Source: Flavobacteriales bacterium
Lineage (GTDB): Bacteria > Bacteroidota > Bacteroidia > Flavobacteriales_F > PHOS-HE28
Direction: 5' to 3'
DNA: 64,000 bases
NCBI GenBank assembly: GCA_020635675.1
Contig: JACJZJ010000002.1
Coordinates: forward strand, 496,001 to 560,000
Shown: positions 32,142-41,256 of the stretch, one piece after another
How the letters are laid out: the number at the start of each line of letters is the position of its first letter
How positions within the stretch are numbered: position 1 is the stretch's first letter
Translations under genes and position numbers: made by a program
The notes under the pieces: model-generated
The model's input: only the letters and a program-made list of their open reading frames with translations
The model's database searches: none
Told to the model about the DNA's origin: nothing

Positions 32142-33730
32142 AGGCTCCCTTATACTGGGCATTGTTCTCGGCACTGATCGTGTGCACCCCCCGGATCCAA
32201 GCCCAGGTCGATTCGGTCGCCTTGCGGTATGGCGGAACGATCACAGCAGAGGACCTCATGCGGCATCTCCGGGTGATCGCGAGTGATGAGTTCGAGGGAC
32301 GCGAAACCGGAATGCGTGGGCAGAAGTTGGCGGCGGAGTACCTGCGGAATGCGTTCATGGAGATGGGCATCCCACCCCTGGAAAAGGTGGGGGTCAAAGG
32401 GATGGAGAGGGGTTATTTCATGCCCTTTGTGTTGGATGTCGACCGACCTGGTGGAATTCGGGTACGAGCGGGTGGGCGGACGTACCGGTTCATGGATGAC
32501 CTTTATTATTTCTCTGAGCGCCTGACGCGGGAGTCCAAGACCCGGACGATCACGGTGGTCGCTGGCGTGCAGATGACGGACAGCATGTTCAAGGACATGG
32601 TCCTGCAAGACCATGCGTTGCTCTGGATCGACCCGGGGCCGCAGGGGCCCCCGTCCTTTGAAAGGAGAAAGGACGACCCGGACTTCTTCAAAAGGATGAC
32701 CATCGTTTCCGGAGCGGCATCAAGGGAAGGAGCTGCAGCTTTGTTCATCCTGACGGGGGAATATGCGGAGGTGAAAGGTCGATACATCCATCAGATAACC
32801 GAACCGCGGATGCGCTTGGCCCGTGCCCCGGGTCTCGAAACGGATCGACCGAGCTCGCCCACGAGCATGCAAACCATCATTGCAGGACCGGAATTGGGGA
32901 ACGCGCTGTTGGAGGGGGCTGGTGTTACCTGGAAGAAGATCCAAAGGCGCATCCGAAGAGGCCCGTATATGTCAACGGCGAACCTTCTTGTCGAGTTCTT
33001 GTATTCCCCGCTGCGCAGTCGGGTGCAGAGCGAGAACGTACTGGCGTTCATTCCGGGTCGAGAGCGACCCGGTGAATTGGTGGTCGTCACGGCGCACTAT
33101 GACCACATCGGAATGAAGGATGGCGAGATCTACAACGGTGCGGATGATGATGGAAGCGGTACGGTGGCACTTTTGGAAATGGCTGAGGCCTTCGCAAAGG
33201 CGAATTCCGATGGCCACGGCCCGCTGCGTAGCGTATTGTTAATGCCGGTCAGCGGTGAAGAAGAGGGGCTGTTGGGATCGGCGTACTATGCGGAACATCC
33301 CGTTTTCCCCCTTGATAGCACGGTGGCGGATCTGAACATCGATATGATCGGGAGGTCGGACAGTGTTCACGCGTCGTCATCGCCATATGTCTACGTGATC
33401 GGCAGTAACAGGCTCAGCAGTGAATTGCATGCGATCAACGAGGAGGCCAACCGCACCTATGTTGGGCTGGAGCTGGACTATACGTTCAATGCCCCCGATG
33501 ACCCGAATCGTTTTTACTACAGAAGTGACCACTACAATTTCGCCAAGAACGGTGTGCCCAGCATCTTCTACTTCAGCGGTGTGCACTCGGATTATCACGG
33601 CCCACATGACGAGGTGGAGCGGATACGTCCGGATCTCTTGGAACAGCGCGCCCGACTGGTCTTCTACACAGCTTGGGCGTTGGCGAACCGTCCCCGAAGG
33701 ATCGTTCAGGACATAGCGACGGACCACTGA
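32138..33730 (+). CDS. Exported M28-family metallopeptidase
   Basis: This 530-residue protein has a signal peptide (MKAPLYWALFSALIVCTPRIQA; GTG start) and a C-terminal M28 zinc aminopeptidase domain. Zinc ligands and catalytic acids are recognisable in TAHYDHIGMKDGEIYNGADD (His, Asp), SGEEEGLLGS (Glu-Glu), LNIDMIGRSD (Asp) and SGVHSDYHGPHDEVERI (His). The N-terminal half has a PA-domain-like insert between residues about 90 and 280. It is probably periplasmic or secreted and trims peptides. It is coupled to rpiB by the GTGA overlap and ends directly against the convergent TlpA-like gene. Confidence 0.93.
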   Translation: MKAPLYWALFSALIVCTPRIQAQVDSVALRYGGTITAEDLMRHLRVIASDEFEGRETGMRGQKLAAEYLRNAFMEMGIPPLEKVGVKGMERGYFMPFVLDVDRPGGIRVRAGGRTYRFMDDLYYFSERLTRESKTRTITVVAGVQMTDSMFKDMVLQDHALLWIDPGPQGPPSFERRKDDPDFFKRMTIVSGAASREGAAALFILTGEYAEVKGRYIHQITEPRMRLARAPGLETDRPSSPTSMQTIIAGPELGNALLEGAGVTWKKIQRRIRRGPYMSTANLLVEFLYSPLRSRVQSENVLAFIPGRERPGELVVVTAHYDHIGMKDGEIYNGADDDGSGTVALLEMAEAFAKANSDGHGPLRSVLLMPVSGEEEGLLGSAYYAEHPVFPLDSTVADLNIDMIGRSDSVHASSSPYVYVIGSNRLSSELHAINEEANRTYVGLELDYTFNAPDDPNRFYYRSDHYNFAKNGVPSIFYFSGVHSDYHGPHDEVERIRPDLLEQRARLVFYTAWALANRPRRIVQDIATDH

Positions 33731-34990
33731 TCAAGGGTGCGGCCGCTCCTCTGAAAGGAGCCCCTCCACGAACCCCGTCAGGTTGTGCTTGTAGTTGAGG
33801 TAGTGTTCACCAGTGCCGGGGCCATAAAAGCCCGTGCGGATACGGCGGACCATGCCCTTCCGGTCGATGAAGATGGCCGTGGGGAAGCTCATGACATGGT
33901 CAAGGAAAGGAAGCTTCTTGGCAGCGTTATCCTTGCCGGAGTTACCGGCATAGACGATCGTATAGGGAATATCAAGCGCCGTCCGGAATGCTTCCAATGC
34001 GGCATAGGCCTCGCCCTCCCTCTCATGCTTCTCGAAAGCGACGGCGATCACCTCAAGCCCGCGGCCATGGTATTCGTGGTACAGCTCCGTCAGCAAGCGT
34101 GTTTCGTCCACGCAGTTCGGGCACCAACTGCCCATTATCTGAACAATGAGCACCTTGTCCTGGAAACGGAGGTCCTTCGGAGAGATCGTTCCGCCATCGA
34201 TCGACGGGAACCGGAAGTCCACCATGTCATACCCCTCCCGAAGGAAGGTGAGGGAGTCCGGGTCCCGAAGGGCGAACGTGGGGTTGCGGATCGCGAACCA
34301 CGGCTCCTGCCAGTGGGAGCCACTCCAAAACCGACCGACCAAACTGTCACCCTGTAGTCTGGCGTGGAAGAGGAAGGCATGACTCCCGTCGAAGCAGGAT
34401 AGATAGAGCGAGTCACCGCTCATGACACCGTCCAAATACCGATAGTCACCGGTCTCTGTGCCGAAGGTACCGGACAAATGTTCCCCGTTCTGCTGGAACA
34501 GGCCGATGGCATCATAGGCGTCCGGGGTACCTAAGCTGAAATGGGCCTCCCATGTTCCGCTGACCGATGCTGGCGTCGATGGCAAGGAAGGGAAGCGATC
34601 GGCATGACCCGCATGGGCCTCGAAAGGTATGTGGTAGTCTCCCCCCTTGAGGTAGTTGAACCACAGCCCCTTGATCGTACTGTCGTTCTCCACCCTTCCC
34701 CGGAACTCTGAATCGAAGAGCGGCATGTGGATGCGAACGCTATCGGCGGAAAATCGGACCTCATCCACGGGAATGTGCTCGTCGCCATTGTATACCGTCA
34801 TGTGCCACGAACTATCCAGGGCCAGGTCTGCCAGAAAGGGAAGTTCGCCGCCCGGAACCGAAAGACTGAAGCGCCAGGCACCTTCCCGGACCATGATCCC
34901 GGTCGGAGGGGAATGACGGCCTGCGCACGCGATGAATAGCATGATCGTGACGATCAGGGCGGGAGGGGACAATACCGAGGGCCTGGGCAT
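33731..34990 (-). CDS. TlpA-like thioredoxin-fold lipoprotein
   Basis: This 419-residue protein has lipobox LFIACAG (acylated C22). The N-terminal region of about 240 residues is beta-rich and of unknown function. A C-terminal thioredoxin-like domain follows (about 255-415) with redox motif WCPNC (C290, C293) in IMGSWCPNCVDETRLL and the cis-proline region MSFPTAIFIDRKG. It is probably a periplasmic disulfide reductase of the TlpA/ResA type. A near-match promoter, TACCTTTA on the minus strand at 35001-35008, lies just upstream. Its stop codon directly abuts that of the M28 peptidase. Confidence 0.92.
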   Translation of the reverse strand: MPRPSVLSPPALIVTIMLFIACAGRHSPPTGIMVREGAWRFSLSVPGGELPFLADLALDSSWHMTVYNGDEHIPVDEVRFSADSVRIHMPLFDSEFRGRVENDSTIKGLWFNYLKGGDYHIPFEAHAGHADRFPSLPSTPASVSGTWEAHFSLGTPDAYDAIGLFQQNGEHLSGTFGTETGDYRYLDGVMSGDSLYLSCFDGSHAFLFHARLQGDSLVGRFWSGSHWQEPWFAIRNPTFALRDPDSLTFLREGYDMVDFRFPSIDGGTISPKDLRFQDKVLIVQIMGSWCPNCVDETRLLTELYHEYHGRGLEVIAVAFEKHEREGEAYAALEAFRTALDIPYTIVYAGNSGKDNAAKKLPFLDHVMSFPTAIFIDRKGMVRRIRTGFYGPGTGEHYLNYKHNLTGFVEGLLSEERPHP

Positions 34991-35023
34991 CGTGGGCCGT
35001 TAAAGGTATCCTTCGGCCGAAGA

Positions 35024-36577
35024 TCAAATATCGAATTTGATGCCCTGTGCAAGGGGAAGTTCGGTGCCGAAATTGATCGTGTTGGTTTGCCTACGCATGT
35101 AGTTCTTCCATGCGTCACTGCCACTCTCCCTACCCCCCCCCGTATCTTTTTCGCCTCCGAAGGCACCACCGATCTCCGCACCGCTAGTCCCGATGTTCAC
35201 GTTGGCGATACCGCAATCGCTTCCGACTCCGCTGAGGAATCGCTCCGCCTCCCTCAGGTCTGTTGTCATTACCGCACTGCTCAGGCCCTGGCGTACGCCG
35301 TTCTGGATAGCGATGGCTTCATGCACATGCCCTGAGTATTTCATGAGGTAGAGGATCGGGGCGAACGTTTCCTCCTGAACGATCATCATCTCTGGCGTTG
35401 CCTCGACAATGGCCGGGCGTACGTAGCAACCGCTTTCGTAGCCCCTCCCCTTGAGACGCCCTCCTGGTACCGCAAGCCGCCCCCCTTGTTGGCCGGCCGC
35501 CTCGAGGGCCCTATCATACAGAGCGACCGCTTCCTGATCGATGAGCGGGCCTACATGGTTCGACTCGTCCAGCGGATCACCGATGCGCAACTGACCGTAG
35601 GCCTTCACGAGTTTCTCGCGGAAGGCGCCATACACGCTCTCGTGGACGATCAGTCTCCGGGTGCTGGTGCAACGCTGTCCGCAGGTGCCAACGGCACCGA
35701 ACAGGGAAGCACGCAATGCCATATCCAGGTCCGCGTTCGCGCTCACGATGATCGCGTTGTTGCCTCCCAGCTCCAATAGGGCCCGGCCGAGCCGTCCTCC
35801 TACCATGGCACCGACGGCCTTGCCCATGCGTGTGCTGCCCGTGGCGCTCACCAGGGGAATCCGGTGGTCCGATGCGAGCATTTCGCCCACCTCACGCCCA
35901 CCGTTCACGATGCAGCTTACGCCATCAGGTACACCGTTCCTGGAAAAGACCTCCGTTACGATGTGCTGGCAGGCCAGGCTACAAAGCGGTGTCTTTTCGC
36001 TCGGCTTCCAGATAGTGACGTTGCCGCAGACCCATGCCAGCATGGCGTTCCAGCTCCATACGGCAACGGGAAAGTTGAACGCACTGATGACCCCCACGAT
36101 CCCAAGGGGGTGCCATTGTTCGTACATCCGGTGATCGGGGCGCTCACTGTGCATGGTAAGCCCATGGAGCTGCCTTGATAGCCCAACAGCGAAGTCACAT
36201 ATGTCGATCATTTCCTGGACCTCGCCAAGTCCCTCCTGATAGCTCTTTCCCATTTCATAGCTCACGAGCTTTCCTAGGTCCTTTTTGTGAAGTCGCAAAG
36301 CCTCTCCGACCTGTCGAACCACATCGCCGCGTTTCGGTGCAGGCCAGGTCCTCCATGTCTCGAAGGCGGATATGGCCCCTTCGACAACGCGATCGAATTC
36401 ATTTTCAGAGCAGCTGCGAACGCTCCCGATCGCGAGGCCGTCAACTGGGCTATGGGAATGCAGGTTTATTCCGGTACCCGGCAATGCCATTCCGCCGATA
36501 AATACCCCGCTATTTTCTGGGCTGATCCCGAATGCCGCCAACGTGTCACTAATGCGTTCAGTGGTCATTGTGTCCAT
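35024..36577 (-). CDS. Aldehyde dehydrogenase, ALDH7/aminoadipate-semialdehyde type
   Basis: This 517-residue NAD(P)-dependent aldehyde dehydrogenase has its nucleophilic cysteine in GTCGQRCTSTRRLIVHES and its general-base glutamate in LLELGGNNAI. The GQRCTSTRR context and the segments ISAFNFPVAVWSWN and WKPSEKTPL are characteristic of the ALDH7 (antiquitin, alpha-aminoadipate semialdehyde dehydrogenase) branch. A role in lysine breakdown is plausible, but no other lysine genes are nearby. It starts MDTMTTE, with an alternative ATG three codons later. It is monocistronic with a perfect promoter box. Confidence 0.93.
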   Translation of the reverse strand: MDTMTTERISDTLAAFGISPENSGVFIGGMALPGTGINLHSHSPVDGLAIGSVRSCSENEFDRVVEGAISAFETWRTWPAPKRGDVVRQVGEALRLHKKDLGKLVSYEMGKSYQEGLGEVQEMIDICDFAVGLSRQLHGLTMHSERPDHRMYEQWHPLGIVGVISAFNFPVAVWSWNAMLAWVCGNVTIWKPSEKTPLCSLACQHIVTEVFSRNGVPDGVSCIVNGGREVGEMLASDHRIPLVSATGSTRMGKAVGAMVGGRLGRALLELGGNNAIIVSANADLDMALRASLFGAVGTCGQRCTSTRRLIVHESVYGAFREKLVKAYGQLRIGDPLDESNHVGPLIDQEAVALYDRALEAAGQQGGRLAVPGGRLKGRGYESGCYVRPAIVEATPEMMIVQEETFAPILYLMKYSGHVHEAIAIQNGVRQGLSSAVMTTDLREAERFLSGVGSDCGIANVNIGTSGAEIGGAFGGEKDTGGGRESGSDAWKNYMRRQTNTINFGTELPLAQGIKFDI

Positions 36578-36597
36578 GGTCGTTCTCTAAAGGCGCG

Positions 36598-36605
36598 CAA
36601 AGGTA
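36598..36605 (-). promoter_or_regulatory. Promoter -7 box TACCTTTG for the aldehyde dehydrogenase
   Basis: An exact TAnnTTTG match on the minus strand lies 20 nt before the ATG at 36577. The remaining 36606-36799 holds nothing else I can support. Confidence 0.6.
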
Positions 36606-36799
36606 GTTGGATGCTAATGGTGGAGAAGGTCTTTGAGCGGGTTCGAAGAGGTTGCTTGGTTCATAATATCCTGAACAACAGGGGGATAAGGGACGAGGCG
36701 CATAAGGGCCTCAGGGGCGGCTCTCTCGGCGCGCGAGGGGTTTCATACCGGAGAATGACCACGAAGCCGCCCTAGCCACGAAGATCGGCCTAATCGGAC

Positions 36800-37723
36800 C
36801 TAGGCCTTTCGGAAGATGAAGAGTGAGCTCGATGTCGGTCGCGCCCGGAGAAGGGCAAAGGCGTTGGAAACGCTGCCCAGAAAGACCGCATCAAGCCAAC
36901 AACGCCATTCCGCATGACCGCGGTACCGAGCGCTGAGTAGGCAGATATAATACGCATCAAGCCACATTCTATGGATCGAAGTTCCGACAAGACCATGTGA
37001 TCTCCCAAGCACCTCCAGATCTTGGCGGCGAAAGTGCCAAAGATGGCGGGGTACATCATATGCAGCCCAGTCCGCCTGGTAGTGATCAGCATCCCACGAC
37101 CCGCGGTCCGGAACGGCAATGATCAATACCCCGCCCGGGGAAAGTGCAGCATGTAACCAGTTCATCGTACTGCGCAGAGAGGATATATGTTCGAGTGCGT
37201 GCCACATCGTGATCACATCGAACTGCTCGTGCGTAGCGACTTCTTCCATCGAAGGGAGAACGCGGAGGTCATGAGTTTCCACGGCCAGTTTGCGAGCCCC
37301 ATTATCCGGCTCAACGCCCATGGTCTGATATCCCTGGTCGGATAGATAGGCAAGGAAATCCCCGGTACCACAACCAATGTCAAGAAGGCGCCCCGCGGGC
37401 GCTTGTTGTTTGATCAGTTTGAACTTCGCCCGGATCGCTTGACGCCTAGCGGTCCGATAGATCTTGTTGGATAGGCCCTGTTCAGAATTGGTGTGCGAGA
37501 TGTAGTCCGGGGAGGAGTAGTACTTAGGCAACTGATCCAAGGGTGGTCGTGGAGATGTCATACGAAATCCACAGCCCAAACAATCGACAAGCGAGAATGA
37601 GGCCCTGGTGACAAGATGGTCAACCGCGGAAAGAGCACGAACGAACCTGTCCGAGTTGCAGATCGGACATTGGGTGACGGTTTCGAGCAAGGTGTGTTCC
37701 ACGTGGAACGATCGACGGGTCAT
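36800..37723 (-). CDS. SAM-dependent methyltransferase with N-terminal Cys-rich segment
   Basis: This 307-residue protein has an N-terminal putative zinc ribbon, CPIC (about residues 19-22) and CLGC (about 48-51). A class I methyltransferase domain follows, with motif I LLDIGCGTGDFLAYLSDQGY, VEPDNGA, and MWHALEHISS. The architecture resembles methyltransferases acting on sugars or lipids, but the substrate is unknown. The start overlaps the mnmG stop by 4 nt. The N-terminal codons for FHVEH are part of a parS-like palindrome, so the first residues of this protein are shared with a DNA-binding site. Confidence 0.88.
   Translation of the reverse strand: MTRRSFHVEHTLLETVTQCPICNSDRFVRALSAVDHLVTRASFSLVDCLGCGFRMTSPRPPLDQLPKYYSSPDYISHTNSEQGLSNKIYRTARRQAIRAKFKLIKQQAPAGRLLDIGCGTGDFLAYLSDQGYQTMGVEPDNGARKLAVETHDLRVLPSMEEVATHEQFDVITMWHALEHISSLRSTMNWLHAALSPGGVLIIAVPDRGSWDADHYQADWAAYDVPRHLWHFRRQDLEVLGRSHGLVGTSIHRMWLDAYYICLLSARYRGHAEWRCWLDAVFLGSVSNAFALLRARPTSSSLFIFRKA
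37695..37710. other. parS-like centromere site (copy 1)
   Basis: TGTTCCACGTGGAACG contains the perfect 14-bp palindrome GTTCCACGTGGAAC, which closely matches ParB-binding parS sites (Pseudomonas-type TGTTCCACGTGGAAC; B. subtilis-type TGTTTCACGTGAAACA). It lies within codons 5-10 of the methyltransferase gene. It is identical over 19 bp to copy 2 about 410 bp away. Confidence 0.8.
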
Positions 37724-39600
37724 CGTCCGAGATAGACCATCAATACACCAAGGTCGGACGGGGTGATGCCGCTGATACGTGAAGCCTGACCCAGTGTGCG
37801 AGGTCTATGCCGAGAAAGCTTCTGTCGGGCCTCGGTGCTTAATGAGCTCAGCTGGGAATAGTCCACATCCAAGCCGATGCGCACATCATCGAGCCGTTCC
37901 ATTTTCTCAGCTAGCTCCCTTTCCTTCATCATATAGCCCGAGTATTTGATGGCAACTTCCACTTGTTCCTCGACCTCATCCCAAAACCTCGGGTCGTGTT
38001 CGGCGGTGCGCTCCCAGTCTTGCAGAAGTGGTCGGATGTCGTTCAATCGAAGTTGAGGGCGAAGGAGTAGGTCGACCAGTTTGGATCTTTGACGAAGAGG
38101 GGATGTTCCACGTGGAACGATCAGGGGGTCCGCCTCTGCTGGCGCTACTGTCGTTTGCCGGATGCTCTTGGCACGTCGCTCAATGAGACGCATCTTATTC
38201 TCCACCCGCAGCATGCGCTCGTCACTGGCCAGGCCCAGGGCGTGTGCCCGTGGCGTTAGTCGCAGGTCCGCATTGTCCTGCCGCAGGAGGATCCTGAATT
38301 CGGCCCGACTGGTGAACATCCGGTATGGCTCCTCGGTTCCCTTCGTGATGAGGTCATCGATCAAAACGCCGATATAGGCCTCATCCCGACGGAGGATGAA
38401 TGGTGCTTGGTCCGCTAGGCGAAGATGCGCGTTGATCCCCGCCATCAGGCCTTGGCAGGCGGCTTCTTCATAGCCCGTAGTCCCGTTGATCTGTCCGGCG
38501 AAGAAAAGGCCCTTGACACCTTTGGTTTCCAGGGTGTGTTCCAGCTGGTCGGGTGGGAAGTAGTCGTACTCCACGGCATAACCGGGGCGGAACATGCGTG
38601 CGTTTCCGAAGCCCGGAAGCTTGCGAAGCGCAGCGAGCTGGACTTCTTCGGGCAAGCTCGTGCTGAATCCGTTGATGTACGTCTCGACCGTATTCCAGCC
38701 TTCGGGTTCAACAAAGAGCTGGTGACTTTCCTTATCGTGAAAGCGCTCGATCTTGTCCTCGATGCTGGGACAATAGCGTGGACCCTGGCCCTTGATCCGG
38801 CCGGTGAACATGGGGCTGCGCGAGAACCCGCTTCGCAGAATGTCGTGGACCTCTTCACTGGTGTGTATGATCCAACAACTCAGCTGTCGCTCCAGAGGGT
38901 GACTCTCTGGCAAAAAGCTGAATGTCCCAGGCTGCGTATCCCCGGGTTGCTCCTCCAGCATTCGGTAGTCGATGCTTCGTCCGTCGACGCGTGGCGGGGT
39001 GCCGGTCTTCATGCGCCCGGAATCGAAGCCGAGCGCGACGAGTTGTTCGGTGATCCCATGGCTGGCCCTCTCCCCGGCGCGTCCACCCCCATATCGCATT
39101 TCGCCGATGTGCATTACGGCGTTCATGAACGTACCGTTGGTCAGTACCACACTACGGCCCCGAATATCATTGCCCAGACCAGTGCGCACACCTTGCACCT
39201 CGCCCTTATCCACCAACAGTCCCACCACCATGTCCTGCATGAAGTGCACGTTCGGGATGCGTTCGAGCGCGGCCCGCCACTCCTGCGCGAACAGGGTGCG
39301 GTCGTTCTGACTGCGCGGGCTCCACATCGCAGGACCTTTGCTGCGGTTCAACATGCGGAATTGCACCATGCTTCGGTCGCTCACGCGGCCGCTATGACCC
39401 CCCAGCGCATCTATCTCTCTGACTATCTGGCCTTTAGCCACACCGCCCATTGCGGGGTTGCAGCTCATTTGACCAATGACGCCCATGTTCATGGTGATCA
39501 ACAACACTCGGGATCCGAGGCCAGCCGCTGCCGCTGCCGCTTCACAGCCAGCGTGACCCGCTCCGACAACGATCACATCATATGGCCCCCTCCCGGTCAT
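37720..39600 (-). CDS. mnmG: tRNA uridine-5-carboxymethylaminomethyl modification enzyme MnmG
   Basis: This 626-residue FAD protein acts with MnmE to modify the wobble uridine of certain tRNAs. The FAD-binding loop VVGAGHAGCEAAAAAAGLGS is at residues 11-30. The family signatures GPRYCPSIEDKIERF and GLFFAGQINGTTGYEEAACQ are complete. The length is standard. A perfect promoter box lies 11 nt upstream of the ATG. The codons for IVPRGTS in the C-terminal third carry a parS-like palindrome. The downstream methyltransferase overlaps by 4 nt. mnmG commonly lies near bacterial replication origins. Confidence 0.97.
   Translation of the reverse strand: MTGRGPYDVIVVGAGHAGCEAAAAAAGLGSRVLLITMNMGVIGQMSCNPAMGGVAKGQIVREIDALGGHSGRVSDRSMVQFRMLNRSKGPAMWSPRSQNDRTLFAQEWRAALERIPNVHFMQDMVVGLLVDKGEVQGVRTGLGNDIRGRSVVLTNGTFMNAVMHIGEMRYGGGRAGERASHGITEQLVALGFDSGRMKTGTPPRVDGRSIDYRMLEEQPGDTQPGTFSFLPESHPLERQLSCWIIHTSEEVHDILRSGFSRSPMFTGRIKGQGPRYCPSIEDKIERFHDKESHQLFVEPEGWNTVETYINGFSTSLPEEVQLAALRKLPGFGNARMFRPGYAVEYDYFPPDQLEHTLETKGVKGLFFAGQINGTTGYEEAACQGLMAGINAHLRLADQAPFILRRDEAYIGVLIDDLITKGTEEPYRMFTSRAEFRILLRQDNADLRLTPRAHALGLASDERMLRVENKMRLIERRAKSIRQTTVAPAEADPLIVPRGTSPLRQRSKLVDLLLRPQLRLNDIRPLLQDWERTAEHDPRFWDEVEEQVEVAIKYSGYMMKERELAEKMERLDDVRIGLDVDYSQLSSLSTEARQKLSRHRPRTLGQASRISGITPSDLGVLMVYLGR
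38104..38119. other. parS-like centromere site (copy 2)
   Basis: TGTTCCACGTGGAACG, identical to copy 1, is embedded in mnmG where it encodes the VPRGT segment. The 19-mer TGTTCCACGTGGAACGATC is shared exactly by both copies. Confidence 0.8.
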
Positions 39601-39611
39601 GAGAAAGTGCG

Positions 39612-39619
39612 CAAAAATA
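39612..39619 (-). promoter_or_regulatory. Promoter -7 box TATTTTTG for mnmG
   Basis: An exact TAnnTTTG match on the minus strand lies 11 nt before the mnmG ATG. Confidence 0.55.
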
Positions 39620-39671
39620 AGCCACGATGCTGCGGGATCACTGCCTTGCCCGGGTCCGATGAACGCCCTAC

Positions 39672-40238
39672 CTATCGGCCATAGTAGAACATGATGCTCG
39701 CCTTGGCCATCATCTCATGCTCCAAATTGAACCCGACAATTGCCGGGCTTGCCATGGCATCCAGCCCCAGCTTCACGGTCTTCAAGGCAAATACGGTCAC
39801 GATATAACGGTGGGGGCGGTCACCTTCCGGCGGACACGGCCCTCCGTAACCAGGGGCACCAAAGTCAGTACGGCTCTGAACGACACCGGCCGGGAGTCCG
39901 GCGTGGCCAGCTGAGCCCGCTCCGGCCGGAAGAGCGGATATCCCGGCCGGTATGTCAAAGACCAACCAATGCCACCAACCACTTCCGGTCGGCGCATCAG
40001 GGTCGTAAACGGTGATCGCGAAGCTCTTTGTTCCCTCCGGCGCATTGGTCCAATGCAGCTCCGGACTACGATTTGCACCTGTGCAACCGAAACCGTCATA
40101 GACCTGTTCCAAGGTCGCCTGCCCACCCACGTCAGCGCTAGCCAGTGTGAAGGTGCCTTTGTCATCAGCACGACCTGTTTGGGCGCTCGAACAGGAAGTC
40201 GACAGAACGAACGAAATGCATACCAAATGCTTCTGCAT
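39672..40238 (-). CDS. PEBP/YbhB-YbcL family protein, exported
   Basis: This 188-residue protein has an N-terminal export signal (MQKHLVCISFVLSTSCSSAQ). A phosphatidylethanolamine-binding-protein fold of the bacterial YbhB/YbcL branch follows: NRSPELHWTNAPEGTKSFAI, VYDPDAPTGSGWWHWLVFDI and YGGPCPPEGDRPHRYIV. The DPDAP and GPCPP motifs form the conserved ligand pocket. Its cellular role is unknown. A long upstream extension in frame is not family-like; the ATG at 40238 is chosen. A near-match promoter TATCTTGG (minus strand, 40260-40267) lies 21 nt upstream. Confidence 0.9.
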   Translation of the reverse strand: MQKHLVCISFVLSTSCSSAQTGRADDKGTFTLASADVGGQATLEQVYDGFGCTGANRSPELHWTNAPEGTKSFAITVYDPDAPTGSGWWHWLVFDIPAGISALPAGAGSAGHAGLPAGVVQSRTDFGAPGYGGPCPPEGDRPHRYIVTVFALKTVKLGLDAMASPAIVGFNLEHEMMAKASIMFYYGR

Positions 40239-40355
40239 GGAGGGAAAGGGGTAGGCGGACCAAGATAATGGTGCCGTCCGTGCCAGGACACGGAGGCATG
40301 CGACAAACATGCTCCTTTTTGCGACGGGAGGCCAACTTTTGTCGACCGACTTGCG

Positions 40356-40363
40356 TATATTCG
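40356..40363 (+). promoter_or_regulatory. Promoter -7 box TATATTCG for the cupin-like gene
   Basis: This is the TTCG variant of TAnnTTTG, 17 nt before the ATG at 40381. A TTTTG about 15-19 nt upstream (near 40337) is a candidate -33 element. Confidence 0.5.
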
Positions 40364-40380
40364 GTCCGCTATACGGGAAC

Positions 40381-41256
40381 ATGGAGGTCAAGAGGTTATC
40401 GACACGGGAGATCACCCCGGAAGGGTTCATCGCAGAGCACTGGACCCCGGGTCTTCCGTTGGTCTTTACGGATGCCGCGCACGTTTGGAAGGCGCATGGC
40501 ACGTTCTCTCCGGACTGGTTCCGCGAACACTTTGGAGACAGGACCACGGTCGTGGACGGTCGGACCTATGCCATGAAAGAGATCATGGACCTGGTGGAGG
40601 GCAAGGATACCTCGCGTCCGGTTCCCTACCCCATCAAGTACCACATACCAGCGCAACTCCCGGAATTGATCGATCTCATCACCCCGATAAATCTCGGCTA
40701 TGCGCAACCAAACTGGATGGAGAGCAATTGGTTCGCTCGCGGAAATTGGGGAAACGCATTGGAGCTGTTCATCGGTGGACCCGGGGGGAAGTTCCCCTAT
40801 GTGCACCTGGATTACTACCACCTGAGCGCCTGGGTCACGCAACTCTATGGGAACAAGGAGTTCACGGTTTGGCCCAGGGGGCAGGAACGATACCTGTATC
40901 CGGACCCGAACGACCCATGGCGCTCGGTGATCCCGGATATCGAGCACGTGGATCTGAAGAAGTTCCCGCTCTATGAGCGGGCCACCCCGATCAAGTTCGT
41001 TGTTGGGCCCGGGGAGACCCTTTTCATCCCGTTCGGGATCTGGCACACGGCCAAGAGCCTGGAACCGACGATCAGCGTTGCCTTTGACCTGCTGAACGGC
41101 CGTAATTTCCCGGATTTCGTCAAGGATGTCTGGGGGTTCCGCCGCAACGGGAACAAGGTCAAAGCGGCCGCGATCACGGGATATGCCGTCTTAGCAGGGT
41201 CGATGTGCCGCATCGGGGACATGATGGGGGTGAAACGCGACTCGCGAAGGGCTTAG
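40381..41256 (+). CDS. Cupin-like (JmjC/FIH-type) protein
   Basis: This 291-residue protein resembles the cupin_8/JmjC group of Fe(II)/2-oxoglutarate oxygenases. An HxD pair is visible in FPYVHLDYYHLSAWVTQLYG and a distal histidine in LFIPFGIWHTAKSLEPTISV, matching the HxD...H iron triad. The N-terminus EITPEGFIAEHWTPGLPLVF is typical of FIH-like proteins. The substrate (protein, tRNA or small molecule) is unknown. The promoter box at 40356-40363 supports the ATG at 40381 over a longer extension. Its TAG stop overlaps the convergent ybeY stop. Confidence 0.82.
   Translation: MEVKRLSTREITPEGFIAEHWTPGLPLVFTDAAHVWKAHGTFSPDWFREHFGDRTTVVDGRTYAMKEIMDLVEGKDTSRPVPYPIKYHIPAQLPELIDLITPINLGYAQPNWMESNWFARGNWGNALELFIGGPGGKFPYVHLDYYHLSAWVTQLYGNKEFTVWPRGQERYLYPDPNDPWRSVIPDIEHVDLKKFPLYERATPIKFVVGPGETLFIPFGIWHTAKSLEPTISVAFDLLNGRNFPDFVKDVWGFRRNGNKVKAAAITGYAVLAGSMCRIGDMMGVKRDSRRA

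Noticed and set aside
36606..36799. Possible short genes in the gap after the aldehyde dehydrogenase promoter
   Set aside because: Only short frames extending from antisense shadow ORFs are present. There is no start context, domain or structure.
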